DNA from: Saccoglossus kowalevskii
Lineage: Eukaryota > Hemichordata > Enteropneusta > Harrimaniidae
Reading direction: 5' to 3'
Length of the DNA stretch: 27,653 bases
Assembly (NCBI RefSeq): GCF_000003605.2
Contig: NW_003123407.1
Location: 678,233 to 705,885 of the forward strand
Shown: piece by piece, positions 11,359-22,729 of the stretch
Layout of the letters: every line of letters begins with the position of its first letter
How positions within the stretch are numbered: the first letter of the stretch is position 1
Translations under genes and position numbers: made by a program
Notes under the pieces: generated by a model
What the model was told of the DNA's origin: nothing
The model's database searches: none
The model's input: only the letters and a program-made list of their open reading frames with translations

Positions 11359-13080
11359 CGATCACTTCTAATTTAAAATTACAAACTGTTAAATATTTAT
11401 GTAGAAAGTTACGTGTGCATTGTAGTACATATTTCATGTTAACCTATTTATTACAAACTTTTTAACATTCTTCGTTTATCTAATATGCGAACTATTCTTG
11501 ATCTTCTCTTTTAATAGAAAATTGTTAATTCTTTTACGACTGCCCTGCTATTCTTGTGAATACTTATTTTTTGTTCCAAATAGGTGTTTGAGACGCAAAG
11601 CATTTTTTAAACCTGACTGTGGATCAGTCAACTGCAGAAGCATTCGTCGATTTTAAGGTGTATAACATTATTTAATGACATTTCAATTGAATGTAATATT
11701 GATATTTTTTCATCTTTATGTAGTTTTAATCTGTACTGCATAACTATTTTTAATTTTATGTTTTTACTTTGTAATTTGGATGTATATCTGCTTATTTTCG
11801 TATTTGTATTTGTTTTCGTTATGCATTGTTTATTTTTTCCAGTTCTGTTAATGGGTTTGCCCGTTGACCTAATAAATGAATAAAATAGAATTCAATTGCA
11901 TTTATTAACTTTTCCGAACGGTACTTAACGGTGGGTCTTAATAATATATATACCTAGGTAAACTTGCCTTCTTTGTTCAACATATTTGCTCATTTTTTCT
12001 AGATTTTTAACTGCGGGGACGATATAAGAATGACTTAGGTCAAATATATTAGCAAACCCACCAACTTTTCAAATTGTTTTTCATATCTTTTCAGGCTGTT
12101 TTAGAACATATTATGGGCAGCTCATACGACATTCTGCCAATATACGGGACTCGGACTTGCATTTTATTCACTTTTCCCACTGCATATCTTCATGGTTAGA
12201 AATGAATACAACTTAGTTCAAATACACAAATCTAATAATTTGCATTCACTTTGCACATCTTTGCACACTGTTTTAATAGCTTACATCCATTATGTGCAGA
12301 CCGCAAAAACTAGGCATACATTGAAAATACATGCAAATTTTAAAACATTCTATAAACTTAAGATATCAAATTAATGTTTTCGTCGGGTAAAAGCAACCCA
12401 CAGTAGAATCCAATATCGAGTATTGAATAGTGTTCTGCGTGGACAGGATTGTTTAGGCGGAATTACGTCCAGCCCAGCGACAATCTGTAAAGAATAATAC
12501 ACGAGTGTGATGCATTCGTATATAAATTGTACCTTTCACTAGGTCAGATACAATTAATATATTTAGTTGTCAGAAAATGTCTTGTGAATTCAATTAGTGT
12601 AGTGTTGTAAGATTCGAATGGAGAATTGTCGTCAATGTAAGTATTTGGATGATGATTGACCAGAGATACATCAATATTTGTTATAGGCCATATTCCATAT
12701 GATTTGATATTGGATTTAGTGTAATGTACACCTAACAATTTGAACATTTGCTGCTCAACTGCCAAGCTAAATGTGAGAGCAGGGCAATAACTGTTTCACA
12801 AAAACAGTTCTGAATGTGACGCAATTTTTTTTCTTCAGATTTTCCGGCCAGTATGCATGGAATGTATCTGCCGTAAGTCACTAAACTTTATGCTATTTAA
12901 ATATCTTGTTTTTAAATTTCACGAAGCTAGCAATCAATCCTACCCGCATTAAAACGATGTCCCGCCAATTCATCAAATGGAAAGTGTCAAAGTGCTCAAA
13001 AGAATGAAGTGATTTTTTTTACGGCAGCCATGTTCTGATCAGTAACTACTCTTTGGAACGGTGGCAAACACTCAATATCA
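11359..13080. other. No gene recognised
   Basis: AT-rich DNA. A stretch near 11840-11885 (GGGTTTGCCCGTTGACC followed by AATAAATGAATAAA) resembles a retroelement or transcript 3' end with tandem polyadenylation signals, but no coding sequence leads into it. Open frames at 12192-12374 and 12544-12765 show no family features. Confidence 0.4.
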
Positions 13081-13086
13081 ACATTT

Positions 13087-13860
13087 CGTGTTGATTAATG
13101 TTGGTTCGTATGCGATGTGGTTTCTGATTCACCTATATGGTATCATGTTTCCCAGGGTCATCGATAAATCACATTTGTAATGCAATGACCCATTCTGATG
13201 AACGCTTCAAAATAAGTTACCAATAATGTTGGTAATTGATTGTGATTGATTCTATGATAAACTTATTGCTGATTATGTAGTGCACATTTACAAAGCGAGT
13301 AATATTTCAAATTTCAAGTGTAACTACTGACGGAAGTTCAATCTAATTATCGCTTTAAAGAATGACACTGTTTAAAGATCTCTTCCTCAAATGGAAACTG
13401 CCATTCGATATTTACCTTGTAAATAGTAAAACATCATTGTATGCAAGTGCGTAATCGTAACTCAATGTATGTAGCTTTCCACTCGTTCACGTAGTTATTA
13501 CTTGGCAATCACGACGGATTCAAGCCGTGTCGCATATGTAACCATCGACTCATAGAATCATAAAGTTCTGCTTTTTGGCTACTGAAATATTCAACATGTA
13601 CCAAACAAAATCGACAAACTAAAGCTTCACCTGAATTCTTTTAGGACTGATATTATTTTCATTCCTGACACTTTGTTGATGAACATGATTATAATGTTAT
13701 TTTCTTAATTCCACACTTTATAGAGTTTATAGAGTGGAGAAGGTTTCCTTTCCTGCTTGGAAAATATCGATCTTGACTTTTGTGTGGATTGTGGTTACCC
13801 CTCCTAAATGTAATAGTATTTTGGTTGCTGGTTTTCAACGTCGTACTGATTTCTGCACTC
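13087..13860. repeat. Diverged duplicated segment, copy 1 (partner at 20710-21400)
   Basis: Ordered matches to 20.7-21.4 kb include TATATGGTATCAT..CCAGGGTCATCGAT.AATC, TGTAATGCAATG, GATGAACGCTTC, ACAAAGCGAGTAATATTTC, GGAAGTTCA, TCGCTTTAAAGAAT.ACACTG, CATACCAAACAAAATCGACAAA (here TACCAAAC..), AAGCTTCAC and GACACTTTGTTGA. Order and orientation are the same in both copies, so this is a direct duplication separated by ~7.6 kb, with the lectin gene between the copies. Confidence 0.8.
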
Positions 13861-13987
13861 AGTGGATATTCGTTTTAAGAACAACTTAAACAAGGCTTAT
13901 TGACTTAAAAGGAGATAGTCGTCGTGGCGCGTCCTGCTGGGTATGGGTCAGATAATGACGTACACATCGCATGTAAAATACATAGTT

Positions 13988-13993
13988 TTTATT
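13988..13993 (-). terminator. Candidate polyadenylation signal for the lectin gene
   Basis: The minus strand reads AATAAA about 490 bases after the lectin stop codon. This is a plausible 3' UTR length, but the hexamer is common in AT-rich DNA and no transcript supports it. Confidence 0.25.
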
Positions 13994-14483
13994 GAAATGA
14001 ATTTCGAAACTAATACCCAACTATGAAAACACCCTTGATTTTATGCTTCAAAAAAAGTAGGCTACTAGAATAGTTTTCATGAACAACTGAACCAGTTCAT
14101 GCATCTCGGTGTACAAATTGAACAACCTTTAAAAGCATTCTCAGACTAGTAATAAAAAGCACGATAAACACAAGTTATTACCCACAAACTCTGAGATTGC
14201 ACATACATGCTTTACCAAATATGTCCAACCAAATATTGTCGAACATAAATTCGTGTATGAACCTATAGTAAAAGAAATTGTACAATTACATGTCAATAAC
14301 TTTGTAAACTCACATTTGAAGAGGTCAGATGGACTATTATACAGCATCACTTCAAAATAGAAGAAAATAGAATGACAAAAGGATCTACTGACAAATATCA
14401 AACGATGCAAATTTTAGGGTGAATAAAATCACACAACACAATCAATGTATTTGTCATTGTAAATCTAAATCTAAAACACCATT

Positions 14484-14695
14484 TCAATAACCAAAAACTT
14501 CAACTTCACACAAAGTCAAATAGTTTGTATGATGTTTTAACATCACACCAACATATTGACCACTTATGAAGCAATTAAACTGTATGTTCGTGTCATACGT
14601 CTTGAAACTCCAATTGACTTGATTGCCGCATTGCTCATTCCGAGTTATGTTCTGGTGGTCTCCAACAAGTACAACAGCGCCATCAATGCGCATAG
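14484..14695 (-). CDS. Lectin exon 4: second half of F-type domain and stop
   Basis: The acceptor is TATATCATTCACAG. The split codon restores Ser195 and places R197 exactly seven residues after R190. The exon continues with D-G-A-V-V-L-V-G-D, a Cys-Gly pair, [11 protein letters not shown] and [11 protein letters not shown], the standard C-terminus of the fold. Sequons lie at N210 and N222. Confidence 0.88.
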
Positions 14696-17487
14696 CTGTG
14701 AATGATATACATATTGCGTGCTTTAGAATACAATAACAATAGGTCTCATTAATTCCAAAATTTGCCATGGAACACAATTCACATGTTATTATTCAAAACA
14801 TATGTCACACACACTTCAACTATTTGAATTAATCTATGACGGATTGTCGGGGTAATTTACATTATTCATGAAATTTGTATGCATGATTCCTGCTGTCAAA
14901 TTGATAATTTGTCAATATATATGCACAGTATTATATATTTAATGTAAGCATATACGAACATGTAAACACGTACACATGTGTTTCGGTATGATTCAGAATG
15001 ACCTATTCTGGTTCCATGTCACTAGCAGATACAGAAACATGAGAATCGAATTCACAACAACAACAAACGCGCCATACCACAGTAAGCCGATACACACCTT
15101 GTTAGCCACATATACATGGTGAATATACCTCCGTTTTATTGTTTTTGACAACGTATTGGTTTTAGGCGACATGCCCAGACTATTTGGTAAAAATAAAGTC
15201 AAAAGTTATAGCCTCTCACCAATTCTTGATCCACGGGGATAACTCAAATCACTGACTGTGTGCAATTTTCACAACACAGCGGTCAACTTGCATAACTCAT
15301 CCACAGATACAGTGAGATTATACTTACAACAACAATCCAATCTGTTGGTTATAACAACTCTGGTGACAGTGTAGCTCGTTTTTAAATGCACCATCCACCA
15401 AGGCTGATATTCGAATATTGTGTGTGTACATTGCGCACCTAAATCTCTCATATTATTATTGTAATCGCCATCAACTGCATAACTAGCCATTCTATTGTTC
15501 TTTGTTGTGCTTTGAGACGCTGGGCGGCGATGAGCGAGTTCATAAATAGCATTTCCATCACTGTCTGATGATATAGAATGCAACATTAATCTAATATTGT
15601 AATAAATCGGCTTTAGAGTTGTCAATTTGCATAGTATGTTAAATCAATTTCGATGTTGTTTTAGATCCACTCGCTAATATAAAGCTATTATACCGTTATC
15701 ATTACATTCAAGCACTTGAAGGCCAATATATGGGTAATACATGTTGAAAGACATACGGCAGCCTAATATATATTTGTTTACAATTATTATTATAGGAAAC
15801 ATATTATTAAAGCTGTGGACAGTATTGCAAAGTGCAAGCATACACATAGACACATGATAATCAAAATATTCAAACTAATTGGAATATTATTGAGTTTCTG
15901 ATTCTCAATTTGAGACACGGTACACCGCTTCTCAGATTTCTAACTCACAGCATCAAAAATAACATATCTAAAATAGCCTCTGAGATTGGCAAAAACTATA
16001 TTACAGTAATGTGTATCATCGTCTTTTCAGTTCATTTGTTTTTTTTTCAAAAAATCATTTTTTTTTCAAAATGAGAAACCATTTTCCTCAGCTGTCTTAG
16101 ATAGTTCTGCTAGCAGGACCATTAGTGCCCCTACTTTCGATCCGCAATCTTCAAATAAAAACGTTTTCATATATACTGTTGTATTAGTTTTTAGATTGGT
16201 CAATCAGAAATATATATTCTAATACATTTGCGAATGAACTAACACACTAAATATCTCTGTTTTCGGAGTTAAATGAATAAATAACTTCATCTAAATCTTC
16301 CAGATTTTTGACAACAATTCATACACAAAATAGTGTTAGATAAAAATACATATAATAATGACAACTTGAAATACGATGCATGTTTCTATGTAACACAATT
16401 AAATTGAGATAAAATCAATATTTGACACATCTCCAGCTAGCAAGTACGAATAATCACTGACACGGATTCATACCAAATGCAATTATTCAATTCACCAGCT
16501 CAGTGTAGAATATTGACTTCAGTCAGTCTACAGGGACGTGGTATGTAATGGTTCCGAGGGTTACGAAGACAGCGTTTGGATATTTAATAACTATTATATC
16601 AAAGTTACCTGCTTCCACTTGGACACACGGCCGCGGTGTCAACATAGTGTCAACTGTCGTGAAGTTTGTTTCCAACATTTCAGTTATATCCTCCATTATT
16701 TCGGAAGTACTTGACACTGTTTTGTTCATCATTCTAGCTGTCTCTGTTGTAGGCAAAGGGGGCATTTGCAGTAAAGATCTCTTGAACAATACATTTGTAT
16801 TTGAGTAATTATAGTTACAAGCTGCGTGAGAAATATCGGTATTCACAGAACAAAAATGATAATAAATCAAACAAAATGTCTCTTCTCAATTAAAATAACA
16901 TGAATAGGTAAATTGTTTTTTATTGATTTTATTTGTTTATTTAATTTTTTGTCTAGACCAAATGAAAACAAAACTTGAGAGGAGTGGTGTTGAATGCAGC
17001 AGAAAGATTGCATTACATATGTCACCACTTACATTTACAAGTATTGTTCCGGTTTCATAATAATACCTGTAAATTGCTTGTGATTTTATTGGATTTGTCA
17101 GGAAAATCTGACATCGACGTATTAGAATAGTCTGAATAACATTGTCATTTCGAAATGTGTTTGTATTCAATACCTTAAACGCCAAAATTTAGGTTATTTT
17201 GGAACATGCTTTCAAGGTTTTTTTTTTTTTTTAAATGAAAAAAATATATGAACAATGTTTTGCTGTTTTTTTAATAATCTGATATAGGCTTTTCAAGTAT
17301 ACGAGTGCATATTTCAAGTAATGACGACCATTTGAATGAAGTTTTACATTAATTATTAAACAGGTAATATATTCAGTACGTGTGATCAAATAGATTCTTT
17401 GACAATAGATATTTCACTAGTAGTTGTTAAGCATTACCACAACACTCCTTGACATACATTGTTTTAAGTCAAAATTGAAAAGGGAAA

Positions 17488-17572
<85 letters not shown>

Positions 17573-17809
17573 CATATATATATATATATAAATATATATA
17601 TATAAATATATATCCTGTCATTCGTTTTATCGTAAAAAAGTGAACAGAGAAACAAGAATATGCGTCATAAACTTACTTGAGCAACATTTGGTGGACAACA
17701 CTATAACTATAAGTTCTGTAGCCATAACTGTCATAAGAATCATTAGGATAACTACAACAATACTTATCCGTTTTTCAGAATGTTGCGAAGCAGACCCACT
17801 TGCCTCCAT
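14484..17809 (-). CDS. Type II membrane F-type lectin (fucolectin domain), 4 exons
   Basis: Joining 17809-17677, 16821-16609, 15564-15328 and 14695-14484 gives an uninterrupted 264-residue protein. Every junction is phase 1 with GT donors (GTAAGT, GTAACT, GTAAGT) and AG acceptors. Residues 1-14 are cytoplasmic and basic near the membrane (E-K-R), 15-38 are a hydrophobic anchor, and 46-115 are a Thr/Ser/Glu/Met-rich stalk with sequons at N49, N77 and N97. About 120-264 form the F-type lectin domain: [36 protein letters not shown] and L-T-L-C-E-V-E-V at the end. The fucose-binding triad H163, R190 and R197 has the family spacing H-x26-R-x-D-x4-R. The protein should bind fucosylated glycans outside the cell, as a pattern-recognition or adhesion receptor. 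An extra 5' non-coding exon or alternative exons cannot be excluded. Confidence 0.85.
14820..15240 (-). other. Lectin intron 3, no other feature
   Basis: Part of the intron between lectin exons 3 and 4. The frame at 14993-15202 has a hydrophobic end but no splice-consistent link to the lectin, so it is taken as accidental. Confidence 0.5.
15328..15564 (-). CDS. Lectin exon 3: first half of F-type domain
   Basis: The acceptor is CATATCATCAG-like (..tctatatcatcag) and the donor GTT|GTAAGT. It encodes residues 117-194 with the calcium and sugar-site strand segments: R-R-P-A-S-Q, V-D-G-D, the ligand His in C-T-H-T, the P-W-W core, and I-T-N-R-L-D-C-C with the vicinal cysteines typical of eel and horseshoe-crab-type fucolectins. 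Confidence 0.88.
16609..16821 (-). CDS. Lectin exon 2: extracellular stalk
   Basis: The acceptor is TTTCTCACGCAG and the donor GCAG|GTAACT. It encodes residues 46-115, a low-complexity Thr/Ser/Met/Glu stretch with three N-X-S/T sites and Cys at 46 and 112, which could form disulfides. The stalk would hold the lectin domain away from the membrane. This segment has no recognised fold. Confidence 0.75.
17492..17613. repeat. (TA)n microsatellite in the first lectin intron
   Basis: About 75 bp of perfect TA, followed by interrupted (TA)n with TTTATATACA and AAATATATA variants. It lies just downstream (minus strand) of the exon 1 donor. Confidence 0.97.
17677..17809 (-). CDS. Lectin exon 1: start codon, cytoplasmic tail, membrane anchor
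   Basis: It encodes residues 1-44 plus one base. The ATG is followed by a Ser-rich tail, then a ~24-residue Ile/Val/Leu/Met-rich segment and a Cys-Cys pair at 42-43. A strong CAA|GTAAGT donor ends the exon. No cleavage site is obvious after the hydrophobic stretch, and the positive charges precede it, which favours a type II signal anchor. Confidence 0.8.
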
Positions 17810-17869
17810 GTTGCGAGTAAGTGAATGGATTGACCACGTGATGAAACGTAATCAAGCCATAGCTTGAAG

Positions 17870-20480
17870 GTACAACTTCAGTACGCAAAGTAAAATGTGA
17901 TAAGGCTACCGATTAATCATACACAAATACATTACAACATATGGTAGTATAAAGCATATTATGTACATGCCTGTAGGTGTATTGTGCTATCGTTACTGTT
18001 GATAAATAAAGCGCGATGATTTTAATATCTTTCAAGATTTCCGACTTACAACTAGATACATGTCATCATAGAGTAAATCTACTATATATCAGTAATACAT
18101 AAAAACAAATATCAGAATATGAATCTTAATAAGCAAAGGGCATCCGATTAAAGAAATAACCTATTTTGTCACGGAAGTTGTTATTTTTTATTTTATTGAT
18201 TTCATATGAGAGCATGTACTTGTTATTGGACGAACAGCTGCTATAGTACTCGGGTCTGTGTCACATAGTATGACGTCGCTAATGCGCACTTATTATTTTG
18301 TTGAATTCATTATCGTGAACGTTATTACGTTGTTGGCGGGAGTAGGTTTTACCACGGTAAATAAAATGCTACTTGTGAAAATGTGCGTAATATGAAAAAA
18401 CAGAACAAATATGTGGTAGCACTGACAACAAGATGTTCAAAATGGTATTTATTGAGATGTTTGTAGCTGTATTAGTGGTTTACAGTGTATACTCGTGTGC
18501 AATCAGCGTGTTTTTATGAACAGAAGGTCTTCGCAGATGGCTGTCAGATTTCGTTTACAATGAGAAAACCTCGAAACTTGTACTTACACCCCCCCCTCCC
18601 GCCCACAATAATAGGCCATCATAGTGTTCTCGGTTTATCATACCGATGTAACAATGTGAACATGAACTGCGGGCGCTGTGACGAAAGACATTTAAACACT
18701 ATCCAATAATGGCTAAAAAAAATAGCCACGTAATAATCGCTTTCAATGCGATCATCGCAGCTATTTGCGTCTACAGGTTGTTCCTTTCATAAAGACAACC
18801 AGAGTAATGATCATTTTGTTCAAATTATTCACAATATAAGACAATCTCGCTTTTCATGTTCGCATTGTATAAAGTGTTAATTAACTGATGTAGAGGTCTG
18901 TCCATAATCTCATATGCTTTTCTCGGGTTTTAAAGTGGACTACATAACATGAAATTGTTATGTATGAATATTTTGCAGCACATATTGGAAATCTGAAAGA
19001 CCTAAATGAGAATGTTGATGATATAAGTACATCATGATTAATCAGCACAGCGGGCCTTTTACCATCCATGTCCATACTTGTTTTCACTGTGGTTTGTCTG
19101 AACGAATGAAATGAGTTTACTAACGTTTGATTCACCTTTAATAACACTTACAATTTGACTACTAAAAATATGGCCAAGAATCAGCAGCACAAAATCAAAA
19201 GTCTGACACAATTCACAAGTAAAAACAAAATAACTAACAAACTAGCCACAAAAGCAACACGCATGACAAAATTTATTTTTAACAATAGTACCTATTCAAT
19301 TCATCGAAAATAAGACGTATTGTTGTCAAGGCACGAAGTCAAGTTTGATAGATACACCATCTAGTTAGACAAGACATAAGATCAATGTCTCGCGCAATAT
19401 TACCTTTACCTCGACATTTATAGTAATGGAGCAAATTAGGCAAGCATGTTGAATTTCAAGCGATCGCACATTCGGGTGTTGTTCAAAATGTTTCGTTTTT
19501 GTCTACTCTGGTGTACCACTTGTTTTCGTATATACGCACGTCTGTTTGTCATTTAATGTAGTCGTGTGGGTATATCATGTATTTTCCCTATCACCACTCA
19601 ACTACCATTGCATAATTCTAATATGTTGTGTTTTATAGCGACCTTTAGACAGAGGATAAGGCTTTTAATATGTACGTTTCCATGCACTTTTTTAATATCG
19701 TTACGTGATTTATTTATCAGTTCGTACACCTTAATATTTTGCCAAGTGACGTATATTGTTTGCTTATTATAGAATCGAAGTATGTCGGACCCATTTCGAT
19801 TTTTTTAATTTCAAGTTACAAAAATGTAATGGTAATGAAAATAATATTGGCACCAGGAATAAATGTTTCATTATTGAACCATTATATTTTCTTGTATCCA
19901 TTCAGTTTCTCGATTTAATGCTACGATACCACTATTATGTATCTGTACTATGTGAACATAATAATGCTCAATGTATTTGTGGATATTAACACCAGGAATA
20001 TGCGGGAATATACTCAAATTAAGGTAAACGGGATTAAAAATTGGTGTCAACTTGTTCATGTCATTGGACGATATATGTCGTCAATTGTGAAACAGACGTC
20101 AGTCCATCAATTGAGAACAAATTTCTTAGAAAAGCAACGAAGCATCTTTTTAACTATTGCGATGAAATCATACACTGATAAACTTTAATAAAATCATATT
20201 TTCCGTAAAATACATGGTTTGAAATAAATAAAACATACATAATTGAAACTGTACAATGTACTTATTCCCGCGTAACACACTTTATAATAAGAAAATGTAA
20301 GATCTTGAGTGCATTGTAAAGACCTGAAAGGCTGCAGTCTACAATCTATATATTACTCTACTATGTAGGAATAATATGTTTGTAATTTCATGTTATATAT
20401 TATCTACATAATAGTTTTTGTATTTCAGATATTGACATAGCAGGGTTCCATCATATATAAGAGGTGATAATTGTTGTGCT
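17870..20480. other. Region upstream of the lectin; no firm gene
   Basis: AT-rich sequence likely to include the lectin promoter. Two marginal open frames are visible. A 28-residue signal-peptide-like frame lies at 18433-18519 on the plus strand. A minus-strand frame at 18881-19147 has possible acceptor AAAG and donor sites, but no domain and no phase partner. Neither is called as a gene. Confidence 0.4.
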
Positions 20481-20487
20481 ACAGTGG

Positions 20488-20535
20488 TCTTGAGACCTGA
20501 ATAATGAAACCAATATTTATAACCGCTAGGGAATT
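20488..20535 (-). pseudogene. Fragment related to the signal-anchor exon at 21344-21479
   Basis: The minus strand matches the end of the other exon almost base for base (TCCCTAGCGGTTATAA.TATTGG.TTCATTATTCAGG.CTCAAGA) and gives S-L-A-V-I-N-I-G-F-I-I-Q-V-S-R before a stop. The upstream half is shortened by several bases and is out of frame, so this is a decayed duplicate. Confidence 0.6.
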
Positions 20536-20709
20536 ATATAAACAATACACAGAGAATGACAGTATATGTTATTAATATATATGACAATGCTTTAATTTGT
20601 TTTATCTTGACTGTGTTTATGCTATTAATAATAATGTTCTAGTTTGGTCTCTTTGAAGTGCAAATATGTGCCGAACAATGCTTTCGATGTACAAATTTCT
20701 TAATGATTG

Positions 20710-21400
20710 TTGTTTTATGATATGGTTTCCGGTTCACTTATATGGTATCATTTTTACCAGGGTCATCGATGAATCGCTTATGTAATGCAATGTCCTATTC
20801 CGATGAACGCTTCCAAACAAGTTGTCAAGGAATTATTCCGTGATGAAATTATTGTTAATTATGAATTGCTCATTGACAAAGCGAGTAATATTTCGTGTGG
20901 TGGAATCACTGTTTTGGCTGTGAGTGTCTGTCCAAGAATTGAAAATTTCAAGTTTAAATGCTAATGGAAGTTCATTGATGACAATAATTTTCGCTTTAAA
21001 GAATAACACTGCTGAAGGGTCTCTTCTACTGAAAGTTATTGTTCATCTTACTTATTCTGTTTGTGAAAATTGCATATTTAATACTTATATTTTCGACATT
21101 TTCCATTTAAATAGTAAATCACCGTTGCAGGGAAGCATATACAACACATACCAAACAAAATCGACAAATTGAAGCTTCACGTCAATCATTTTAGAACCGA
21201 TATCATTTTTTTGCTGACACTTTGTTGAATGAACATAATTATGATATCAATTTCGTGATTCCACACATAGTGTATATAGATTGTGGGGGGGGGGGGGTTC
21301 CTTGCGAACGTTTGTTCCAATGAGCCAATATTGGAAGAACTTACTTGGAGGTTGATCTTGGCATTTAGTGGATTGACGTTACGTCTTGAGGCCTGAATAA
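20710..21400. repeat. Diverged duplicated segment, copy 2 (partner at 13087-13860)
   Basis: The partner of the segment near 13.1-13.9 kb. Similarity extends at its upper end into the candidate exon at 21344: CTTGGA..GATCTTG.C..TTAGTGGATTG..GTTAC here, against CTTGGA..GATCTTGAC..GTGTGGATTG..GTTAC near 13757-13800. A G-run at about 21284-21297 is a local expansion. Confidence 0.75.
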
Positions 21401-21479
21401 TGAACCCAATAATTATAACTGCTAGGGACAATTTCACGCATTTACAGGACCAGAGAAGTCCATACTGCATAACGTCCAT
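21344..21479 (-). CDS. Candidate orphan first exon encoding a signal anchor
   Basis: The minus strand opens with ATG and encodes ~45 residues. A short tail containing C-K-C-V-K is followed by a hydrophobic stretch (L-S-L-A-V-I-I-I-G-F-I-I), then S-R-R, and the exon ends at CTCCAA|GTAAGT, a strong donor in phase 0. The layout mimics lectin exon 1, but the sequence and phase differ, so it cannot splice directly to lectin exon 2 in frame. No downstream partner exon is recognised. It may be the first exon of an unrecognised type II membrane protein gene or a relic of one. Confidence 0.35.
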
Positions 21480-22560
21480 GCAGACACCCCAGACACAAGA
21501 TCTAAGTTACAAAATAAAATCATAAAAATGTTTCAGAATTAAATAGAAAAATGCAGTTCAATTCGTGCTAGTGGTGTGTAGTCATATTTTCGTTTTCTAA
21601 TTACATGCGTGTTGGATTATAACAACAATAATATTTTACATCGCATAATTCTGATTTAAATATCGCATTGCTTGAAACAATAATGATAATTAATTAAGCA
21701 TTGCTTACTAGGTTTTGATAATATTATACTTTTCAGATTTTAAGAGCAAACAATCGGAGCGGACAAGATGAAACTGATAATATTCGGAATTAATTTTGTC
21801 CTGTTAATATGGGTAATCGTTGGTTTAGTGCCCTCGTCCTCAATTTAGAGGTGATTATAAAAGTGGTGAAAATATCTATTTGACGGATATAAAAGTGAAA
21901 GTTAAATGAAATAGAATAGATTTAGTGCATGTATGCAGATTCGAAGATTGTATCAGGGGGAAATACTTCTCTTCTCTGTGGGTTCTCCACACGTGTCAGG
22001 GGGGAATCTCGTCTCGTCTTTATATCTCGTCCCCTTGAGGTGCTGGATCGGGAAAGTCACTTATACTTTACAGTCAAATAATCCACACACAACGAAATAC
22101 GTTTCAGCTCTCGTCTTAGTCGGTCAATCGAGCACTCTATAAGACACAGCACCCTGGGGAAAAAATCCCCAAGGCTATCACAAGGCTGACCCAAAACTCG
22201 CCCAAGACTGTGCTTAGAGTCGCCCCAAGGCTCTCCAGGACTGGACCACGACTCTCCAGGACTGCCCTCGACTTTCGACTGTGTCTATCGTAGAGTACTT
22301 GCCAAGACCGACTCAAACTCTCTTTATTCATTTTCAAAACTCTAACCAATTACAAAACAGTAAAAAGACTCTAGGGCGTAACCTTCAATCATGAAGCCAA
22401 TCACACTAAGTACTTAATACGTCATATCTTTTGATTAATCGTTCACTACATTAATAACTAACAATTGACTGCGAATGGAATCGCAATAAATGAAATAATT
22501 AATTATTGTTCGTTCCAGTTCATTACTCATCTGCTTTGAAGTGTCATTATAATATGTGTG
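21480..22560. other. No gene; short GACT-rich minisatellite
   Basis: A 27-residue signal-peptide-like frame (21768-21848, plus) follows an AG-ended pyrimidine tract and stops at once. At about 22150-22320 there is a run of related units such as CCAAGGCT, CTCTCCAGGACTG and CGACT, with CTCTCCAGGACTG occurring twice ~26 bp apart. This is degenerate tandem DNA. No other feature is seen. Confidence 0.4.
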
Positions 22561-22729
22561 TGAATCTATCCATCTGATTGGCTGAAGCCAGGGTTTATAT
22601 CTGGCTAAATATGACTCGGGACCTGTTTGATTAATAATTTATAAAACAAAAACTGGTATAAACTGGATTGAAACATGATAAATATTATCGTCTGCAAGTC
22701 ACTAGCGGCATTTTCAGAACATAGTAATT

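Noticed and set aside
11583-11656. Possible short exon between an AG-ended tract and AAG|GTGTAT
   Set aside because: The bounded frame is tiny, ends in a stop, and no partner exon is visible.
14141-14410. Minus-strand frame downstream of the lectin
   Set aside because: It lies beyond the stop codon in the probable 3' UTR, with no homologous motif.
16548-16808. Plus-strand 86-residue frame
   Set aside because: It is the antisense shadow of lectin exon 2.
16937-17185. Extra exon between lectin exons 1 and 2
   Set aside because: Exons 1 and 2 already join in phase, and this frame shows no domain or convincing splice sites.
18433-18519. 28-residue signal-peptide-like frame
   Set aside because: It stops directly after the hydrophobic stretch and has no good donor. 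Such frames are common by chance in AT-rich DNA.
18881-19147. Possible extra exon for the lectin or for the orphan anchor exon
   Set aside because: The splice-like sites are weak, there is no recognisable domain, and it lies upstream of the lectin start, which already has a complete first exon.
21768-21848. 27-residue signal-peptide-like frame after an AG-ended pyrimidine tract
   Set aside because: It ends at once at TAG with no mature peptide. A 5' exon fragment is possible but unsupported.
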